Below, in pieces: positions 34,285 through 39,833 of a DNA stretch of 39,833 nucleotides. The stretch covers positions 1-39,833 of the forward strand of contig NZ_PDJV01000023.1 of assembly GCF_004116465.1 (NCBI RefSeq). The letters run 5' to 3'. Within the stretch, counting starts at the first letter, position 1. Each line of letters starts with the position of its first letter. The translations under genes were made by a program, and so were the position numbers. The DNA comes from Arcobacter sp. F2176 (GTDB taxonomy: Bacteria; Campylobacterota; Campylobacteria; Campylobacterales; Arcobacteraceae). The notes under the pieces are model-generated. The model saw only the letters and a program-made list of their open reading frames with translations. It searched no databases and had not been told where the DNA came from.

Positions 34285-35422
34285 TACTTAAAACTATAGA
34301 AGTATTACTTCCACCAAATCCTATAAAATGAAAAAGTACAGTTGCTTTATATACTTGCTTACTTTTTAATAAAGGAGTAAAATCTATATTATTATACTTC
34401 TCATAGAAATTAATTGTTTTTGGTAAAAAAGCATTTTTAATACTTTCACATAATAAAACAATTTCATTAGTTCCACAAGCACCTAAAGTATGTCCAATAT
34501 AAGGTTTCAAAATCACAACATCGGTTTTTTTCTTATACTTTTTAAATAGTTTATCAATAGCAATAACTTCAGATAAATTTGAATTTTCACTTCCTGTTGC
34601 ATGTGCTTTTAAGCAGGTGAGATTTTCTATTGATAAATTGGCTTTTTTTAAAGCTTCTTCCATACAAGAGAGTGTCACTTCTCCATTTGGATTAGAGCTT
34701 GTTACAGAATAATTATCAAAGTTACTATTTGATGATACTATTTCAAAATCATTTTCTTCTTTTCTTTCTGATTCCAAGATAACAGCAGAACATGCCTCAC
34801 CTAAAATCAATCCATCACTATTTATATCAAAGGGTTTATATTCTCCTGACTTGCTTAAAAGCATCAAAGATTCAAAGCCTCTATAAGTCGTATAATTAAA
34901 AAATTCAAAACCTATGACTAAAGCTTTTTTTATTTTATTATTTTTTATTAAATCGCTTGCATTACAAATTGCATTTGCGCTTGAAGTACAAGCCGTTTGG
35001 ATTATTGTTGCTTTATATTTTGAACTAATTAAATTTTCAATAAAATTACCAATTTCTCCATATCCAATATTTCTAATCTCTTCTTTTGATTGCTCATTTT
35101 TATACTTTAAGTGTTGTTCTTCTACTATAGATATTGACATTGAAGTTGAACCTAAAAAAATATGTAAATCTTTTGTTTCTTCATTTGACAACTTTGCATC
35201 GTCTATTGCTTTTAGTACTACTTCTTCTAATATTGAATAAAACTTCTCTTCATTTGATACGAAGTTTTTCTTTATTTGATAATATTTTAATTCTTGAAAA
35301 TTATCTTTTAAATATTCAAAATAATTATCATCTGTAATTTCTTGGATTTTTTTAACAGAATCATCTTTATTATTTCCAAGTGCAGAAATAATTGATGAAC
35401 CTGTTATATAAACTTTATTCAT
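34274..35422 (-). CDS. Beta-ketoacyl-ACP synthase (FabF-like)
   Basis: The 382-residue thiolase-fold protein has IIQTACTSSANAICN with active C145, LKAHATGSENSNLSE (H274) and KPYIGHTLGACGTNE (H311), the C-H-H triad of KAS I/II enzymes. It would extend the polyene or fatty chain on the adjacent ACP. Start overlaps the ACP stop (TAATG). In aryl-polyene clusters such KS genes work with KS-like partners, here the gene directly downstream. Confidence 0.85.
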   Translation of the reverse strand: MNKVYITGSSIISALGNNKDDSVKKIQEITDDNYFEYLKDNFQELKYYQIKKNFVSNEEKFYSILEEVVLKAIDDAKLSNEETKDLHIFLGSTSMSISIVEEQHLKYKNEQSKEEIRNIGYGEIGNFIENLISSKYKATIIQTACTSSANAICNASDLIKNNKIKKALVIGFEFFNYTTYRGFESLMLLSKSGEYKPFDINSDGLILGEACSAVILESERKEENDFEIVSSNSNFDNYSVTSSNPNGEVTLSCMEEALKKANLSIENLTCLKAHATGSENSNLSEVIAIDKLFKKYKKKTDVVILKPYIGHTLGACGTNEIVLLCESIKNAFLPKTINFYEKYNNIDFTPLLKSKQVYKATVLFHFIGFGGSNTSIVLSNES

Positions 35423-35673
35423 TAATTCTCTTCAATATATTTTGCTAAAGTATTAATTGAAACCATTATTTTTCTAAGTTCTTTACTGTCTGTTGTTTTT
35501 ATTCCATACTTTTTATTTAAAGCCATAGATATTTGAAGTGCATCCATTGAATCAAGTTCTAATGCAGACTCAGGATCAAATAAGATATCATCATCTTTGA
35601 TATCTTCTATTTCACACTCCTTTTCACACTCTTCAATAATTAACTTTTTTAATTCATATTTTAAATCACTCAT
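35422..35673 (-). CDS. Acyl carrier protein
   Basis: The 83-residue acidic protein has LELDSMDALQISMAL with S42 as phosphopantetheine site (D-S-M-D). It carries acyl chains for the neighbouring KS pair. Stop and start overlaps with the KS gene (TAATG) and a four-base overlap with the ABC permease show a single transcription unit. Confidence 0.9.
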   Translation of the reverse strand: MSDLKYELKKLIIEECEKECEIEDIKDDDILFDPESALELDSMDALQISMALNKKYGIKTTDSKELRKIMVSINTLAKYIEEN

Positions 35674-36833
35674 TGATTATTTCCTTTTTTTAATATCATG
35701 TATGCTAAAAGTAAAAATGTTATAGCAAATATTACCAAATACAATATATAAATTTTTATGTCACTAAAACTTCCACCCCTAACAAAAATTTCTAATAATC
35801 CTTCCAACCCCCAAGACATAGGAGAATAAGATGATATATCTTGCATAAATTGTGGCATCACAAATTTAGGAACCATAATTCCTCCAAGTGCTGCTAAAAC
35901 TATATTTGTAACTCCTCCAATAGAAGTAGCTTCTTCTGTTGTTTTACTAATATTTGCTATAAATAAAGCAAAACAAATTGCAGCGAAAGAAATAGTACTA
36001 CTCATACAAAAGATAAGTAAATAATTCCCACTTATGACTAAAGAATCACCACCAAATAAAGGAACAATAAATATCCCTACTAAAATCATAATCACAACTT
36101 GAATTTGATTTAGAAGAAAATATGGGATAATTTTACCAATTAGTATTGGAAATAAAGATACATTGATACTTCTGATTCTTGAAATCGTACCAAAATTTTT
36201 CTCATTTATAAAAGTATTTGAAATAGGTATCAAAATAAAAAACATAGAAAAAACAAGCCAAGCTGGAACACTTTGTTGTACTGAACTTGGTTTCAATCTT
36301 GGTTTATTGCCTTTATAAATATAGGTATTATTTATTTTATCACTTAGTACTGAAAGTGTCCTAGCATCAATTTTTGATTTTACAAAATAATCTTTCATAA
36401 TACTTTTTGAAATAATTTCTGCTATACTATTTTTTAATATATAAAAATACTCTTTTTTTATACTTGATTTACTAAAAGTCTTTATCTCAAAATCTTTAAC
36501 ATTGCTATTTATTTTTGATTTAAAATTTTTATCAATATTTACAATAAAATCATAATTCTCTTTATATATTAAAGTATCAAAAGATTTATTTTGTACCAAA
36601 CTTGCAGAAAAATATTTACTTTTATTTAACTCTTTTACAAATTCTTTTATATCACTATTTTCAGAACTTATTACTGCAACTTTTAATTTTGACTCAAAGT
36701 TATCTGAATAGGTATTTTTTAAAGCTAATGACATTATTAAAATAAAAAGTGCTGGCATAATAAATAATACCATCAAGGCATGAATATCTCTAAATATCAG
36801 TAAAAATTCTTTTTTTAAAATATATTTAAACAT
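35670..36833 (-). CDS. ABC-2 type exporter permease
   Basis: The 387-residue protein has one membrane helix near residues 18-40, a soluble domain of about 140 residues (the ABC2 membrane family 3 layout), and five helices from about 190 to the end. It pairs with the ATPase gene directly upstream (TGATG overlap). It probably exports the lipid or pigment product to the outer envelope. Confidence 0.85.
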   Translation of the reverse strand: MFKYILKKEFLLIFRDIHALMVLFIMPALFILIMSLALKNTYSDNFESKLKVAVISSENSDIKEFVKELNKSKYFSASLVQNKSFDTLIYKENYDFIVNIDKNFKSKINSNVKDFEIKTFSKSSIKKEYFYILKNSIAEIISKSIMKDYFVKSKIDARTLSVLSDKINNTYIYKGNKPRLKPSSVQQSVPAWLVFSMFFILIPISNTFINEKNFGTISRIRSINVSLFPILIGKIIPYFLLNQIQVVIMILVGIFIVPLFGGDSLVISGNYLLIFCMSSTISFAAICFALFIANISKTTEEATSIGGVTNIVLAALGGIMVPKFVMPQFMQDISSYSPMSWGLEGLLEIFVRGGSFSDIKIYILYLVIFAITFLLLAYMILKKGNNQ

Positions 36834-37693
36834 CAGTCCCTCAAATCCTCTTTAGTAAGGGATAAAAATAGCTTTTCTAAATTCTTATCTGGGAAATTAA
36901 TATTTTTAATATTCTTATTTATATTTTTTAACTCACACATCAAATCTAAAAATTTATCATAAGAGTTAGAAATATCAACATCTATCTTTTCATTATCCAA
37001 CTCAATTTCAATGATAGATTTTTCTTTTATTAAAACATCTTTTTTCTCTTGTAGTATGATTTTATTTTTATCTAGTACTGCTATTTCATCACATAAATAT
37101 TCAACTTCTTCCATATAATGAGAAGTATAAATAATAGTTGTATCTTGAGTTTTATTTAGATTCTTTATTACTTCTAAGATATATTTTCTTGATTGGGGAT
37201 CAATTCCAACTGTTGGTTCATCAAAATATATTATTTTAGGAGAATTAAGTAAGCCAATAGCAATATTCAATCTTCTTTTTACTCCACCTGAATATGTCGA
37301 AGCTCTTTTATTTACAAACTTTTCTAAAGAAGTAGCTTCAATACAATAAGAAATTTGTTTTTTTAAATTATCACCTTTTAGTCCATATAAAGCTGCAAAA
37401 AATTCCAAGTTTTCATAACTTGTTAAATCAGGATAAAAAGCATATGTTTGAGGTATATATGAAGATATTTTTTTTATTTCATTTTTCTGTTTTTCAAAAT
37501 CTAAACCATAAATTTCTATATAGCCAGAGTCTTTTAAAATAAGATGATTTAAAATAGATACCAAAGTAGTTTTCCCAGCACCATTTGGTCCTAATAAACC
37601 AAATACAGAACCTGTTGTAATCTCCAATGAGAGATTTTCTAAAATAGGAACATTGTTATAGGACTTATTCAAATCTTTTATTATAATAGACAT
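36833..37693 (-). CDS. ABC exporter ATPase
   Basis: The 286-residue protein has GLLGPNGAGKTTLVS (Walker A), YSGGVKRRLNIAIGL (signature), and IIYFDEPTVGIDP (Walker B). It is the energy subunit for the permease 35670-36833. A 60-residue C-terminal extension follows the nucleotide-binding domain. The next upstream gene, the acyl ligase, ends 48 bases away on the same strand. Confidence 0.95.
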   Translation of the reverse strand: MSIIIKDLNKSYNNVPILENLSLEITTGSVFGLLGPNGAGKTTLVSILNHLILKDSGYIEIYGLDFEKQKNEIKKISSYIPQTYAFYPDLTSYENLEFFAALYGLKGDNLKKQISYCIEATSLEKFVNKRASTYSGGVKRRLNIAIGLLNSPKIIYFDEPTVGIDPQSRKYILEVIKNLNKTQDTTIIYTSHYMEEVEYLCDEIAVLDKNKIILQEKKDVLIKEKSIIEIELDNEKIDVDISNSYDKFLDLMCELKNINKNIKNINFPDKNLEKLFLSLTKEDLRD

Positions 37694-37741
37694 TAATTTT
37701 CTTTATTTTTATTATGCTGATTATAGCCAATTGCAAATAAA

Positions 37742-38959
37742 TTATTGAATTGCAAGTTTTTTACCAACAGCTGATGTTTTTATTTTATCGACAATTTTTA
37801 AATTAATAGAAAATTTGATATTTGATAACTCTTTTTGTAATATCTTTCTTATATCTTTAACTAAAAACTCGTGCTTACTTTCAATAGTAATATCTAAAAC
37901 CTCATCTTTTAAACTATTTTTTTCATTTGAATTTACAAAGACAACTGCTTTTTCTATTTCTTCAACCTCTTCTAAGATATTTTCAATTTGTATTGTTGAA
38001 TATCTTTTACCAGCTATTTTCAGAATCTGAGAACTTCGTCCGATTAGTTTAAATCTGTTTTCATAAAATTCTACATAATCGAAGGTTTGTATTTGATGAT
38101 TTGTTATTTTAAACTCTTCTTCATAAATCAAATTTGATATAAAAGGTGATTGTACTTTTAACTCATTTTTCTCATTTGTAGAGTTAATTACTTTAGGAGT
38201 AGTTGTCCAAAGAGAGTCATCATTGTATTTATATGCAATTCCGCCTGTTTCAGTAGAGCCAAATATTTGTAAAATATCTGTAGAAAACTTTTCATTAAAA
38301 TCCTTTGCATCAGAAGGTAATAATGGCCCAGTAGAACTTACAAATAAAGATTTAGAAAGATCTTTTGACTCTTTTATTCTATTTAATGATTTTATATATA
38401 AAGGTGTAGTTACAACTAAAGAATTATCATCTATCATATCAAGAAGATCATGGGGTAAAAAGTGCTCTTTTAGTAATATATCTATGTCATTTACTAAAGG
38501 AAAAAACAATCCATACAATGAACCATAAAGATGAAGAAAAGGAACAGTAACAATAACTCTTTTTATATTAAACTCTTTTAATGATGAAGTAATTACTTCT
38601 ATCTCTTCTAATATATTTTCTTTTGTTTTTAATGCTCCACTTGGGAAACCTGTACTTCCTGAACTAAAATATAAAAACATAAAATCTTTGTCATAAAAAA
38701 TATTTTCATTATTTCTTGGCTCATTAAACTCTTTTATATTTAACTTATCTAAAGAATCATTCAAAGATTTATTTGTTTCATCAAATAAAATTGATTTTGC
38801 ACCTGAGAAATATGATTTAATCATATTTAAAACATTTGTTTCTTTTTTAGAAGAAGCTATATAAGATACTTTATTTAAGCACTCTTTATCAAAAAATAGT
38901 TCTTTTTTTATTTCATGTTCATTTACTGAACCATTATCATTAAATACTTTAAGAGTCAT
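37742..38959 (-). CDS. AMP-forming acyl/aryl ligase
   Basis: The 405-residue protein has FLYFSSGSTGFPSGALKTK (residues 95-113, ATP loop), FGSTETGG (near 237), KLIGRSSQILKIAGKRYS, and a C-terminal AMP-binding_C part ending TSAVGKKLAIQ (Lys-containing). It activates a carboxylic acid to the adenylate and onto ACP or CoA. It lacks about 80-100 residues at the N-terminus compared with full acyl-CoA synthetases, as in other aryl-polyene cluster ligases. Its start overlaps the MMPL gene end by 11 bases. Confidence 0.8.
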   Translation of the reverse strand: MTLKVFNDNGSVNEHEIKKELFFDKECLNKVSYIASSKKETNVLNMIKSYFSGAKSILFDETNKSLNDSLDKLNIKEFNEPRNNENIFYDKDFMFLYFSSGSTGFPSGALKTKENILEEIEVITSSLKEFNIKRVIVTVPFLHLYGSLYGLFFPLVNDIDILLKEHFLPHDLLDMIDDNSLVVTTPLYIKSLNRIKESKDLSKSLFVSSTGPLLPSDAKDFNEKFSTDILQIFGSTETGGIAYKYNDDSLWTTTPKVINSTNEKNELKVQSPFISNLIYEEEFKITNHQIQTFDYVEFYENRFKLIGRSSQILKIAGKRYSTIQIENILEEVEEIEKAVVFVNSNEKNSLKDEVLDITIESKHEFLVKDIRKILQKELSNIKFSINLKIVDKIKTSAVGKKLAIQ

Positions 38960-39833
38960 AAGAAGGCCTTTTTAAAATTATTATTAGAAGTGCAATTGCA
39001 AGTATACCAATAGAGGCAATAATACCTATAGAAAAGAGTGCATTTATTTTAGAAAAAATCAATACTCCAAATCCAGCAAAAGTAGAGAATAAAGAGTAGA
39101 GAATAGCTATATAAGTACTCTTATCTAATTCTTTTGAACCAAGGTAAATACCAAAATCTATGCTTATAGATAAAATCACAAATAGCATAAAAAAATGCAA
39201 AATATTAAATGTCATAAAAAAGGACAATGATAATATTAAGGCAATTGGGAAAATCAAATATGTAAAAGATAGAAGATAATTATCTCTTGTTGATAAAAAT
39301 AACATAAATAAAATAAACAAAACAGATATTATGCCATAAAGAATCAATTCATCGTATATAGAGCTTAGATTTTGCTCAAACATTGTTTTAATGCTTATAT
39401 TTTCAATATAATCATACTTAGAAAATTCATCAATTTTATCTTTTGGCAAATTTGCATAAGTCAAAAAATAATCTTTAAATTGAAGAACATCTATTCCTAA
39501 ATCATTTATTGACTCTTTTGTATAAGTTGGCTTATTATTGCTTAAAATATATGCATCTTTGAAATAGTTAGCTTTAAACCCTAATTCTACAGCTTTTTTA
39601 TCCAATTGATTTTTTATATTTTTCAAGTTTATGTTTTGTAATAAAATATTTTTATCTAAAAAGCTTTTTTTATCTATTAATATAGAAATTGGGATATAAG
39701 AGTTAGGATATTTATTTTTCAATATTCTTGCATCTTCAATGAGTTTTTCTATTGATTTTGCTTTTATTAAAACAGGCATATTTTTTTGAACATTTAAATA
39801 GTTATTAAAATACTCTTCTATTTTCTTTAATTG
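38949..39833 (-). CDS. MMPL/RND-type exporter, C-terminal part (5' end outside window)
   Basis: The visible C-terminal 295 residues have a soluble porter part followed by six membrane helices (from about YDELILYGIISVLFILFMLF on), with the D-F-G-I-Y-L-G-S motif in the fourth, typical for MMPL lipid exporters. The ATG at 39779 is internal: the frame stays open for 18 more codons to the window edge, so this is a partial gene. Exporters of this type are found in aryl-polyene clusters and carry lipid precursors across the inner membrane. Confidence 0.75.
   Translation of the reverse strand, partial: QLKKIEEYFNNYLNVQKNMPVLIKAKSIEKLIEDARILKNKYPNSYIPISILIDKKSFLDKNILLQNINLKNIKNQLDKKAVELGFKANYFKDAYILSNNKPTYTKESINDLGIDVLQFKDYFLTYANLPKDKIDEFSKYDYIENISIKTMFEQNLSSIYDELILYGIISVLFILFMLFLSTRDNYLLSFTYLIFPIALILSLSFFMTFNILHFFMLFVILSISIDFGIYLGSKELDKSTYIAILYSLFSTFAGFGVLIFSKINALFSIGIIASIGILAIALLIIILKRPSYDS

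Noticed and set aside
1-39833. CRISPR arrays, tRNA and rRNA genes
   Set aside because: No regularly spaced repeats of 20-40 bases, no tRNA cloverleaf with the T-loop GTTCRANNC, and no rRNA sequence was seen in any part.

Overview
The window looks like chromosomal DNA of an Arcobacter-type member of the Campylobacterota. It is very AT-rich, and the right half holds genes typical of that group: tlyA-ribF followed by cmoA (the neighbouring order known from Campylobacter), a plasminogen-binding PgbA-like protein, glcD, a Bcp peroxiredoxin, and a dialkylresorcinol/aryl-polyene type biosynthetic cluster. All family calls come from reading motifs by eye; no database search was run.

Layout. (A) 1-508: non-coding AT-rich DNA with two hairpins. 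(B) 509-3441: two convergent accessory genes, a large protein with a PD-(D/E)XK-like nuclease motif and a protein with an ADP-ribosyltransferase-like (ART) signature. (C) 3479-12878: a roughly 9 kb block bounded by a direct repeat, namely a dead 148-base fragment of the endonuclease I gene on the left and the same segment inside an intact endonuclease I gene on the right. Between them are two divergent operons. The leftward one encodes a DUF6765/phospholipase-C-like protein, a ParB/sulfiredoxin-like protein, a HEPN protein with a complete R-x4-H motif, and a second ParB-like paralogue. The rightward one encodes a membrane protein, a ComEC-like metallo-beta-lactamase (MBL), a single-chain E2-E1-JAB ubiquitin-type conjugation protein, and a second ART-like protein. 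(D) 13524-14771: a secreted C2-like protein and a frameshifted membrane protein. (E) 14985-21012: a leftward operon of three tyrosine-recombinase-like proteins and a small coiled-coil protein, resembling the Tn554 / recombinase-trio type. Its promoter end abuts a secretin gene cut off inside its secretin domain at about 21082, so the element probably inserted there. (F) 21967-29829: housekeeping genes (yigZ, tlyA, ribF, cmoA, bcp, pgbA-like, glcD, yihY-like, a lipoprotein). (G) 29960-39833: a lipid/pigment cluster, with darA-darB-small protein-BtrH-like on the plus strand and KS-like, KS, ACP, ABC exporter, acyl ligase and an MMPL-type exporter (cut by the window edge) on the minus strand.

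Interpretation. Everything from the left edge to about 21,085 is best read as cargo plus recombination module of one mobile defence island; its other end and the missing 3' half of the secretin gene are not in the window. The most interesting candidates are the MBL / E2-E1-JAB / ART operon, where the MBL ends in a ubiquitin-like glycine tail (ARGHG) and no separate ubiquitin-like gene is seen, and the DUF6765 / ParB-like / HEPN / ParB-like operon beside it. Either could be an uncharacterised anti-phage or conflict system. The functional link is inference; the domain motifs and gene order are visible.
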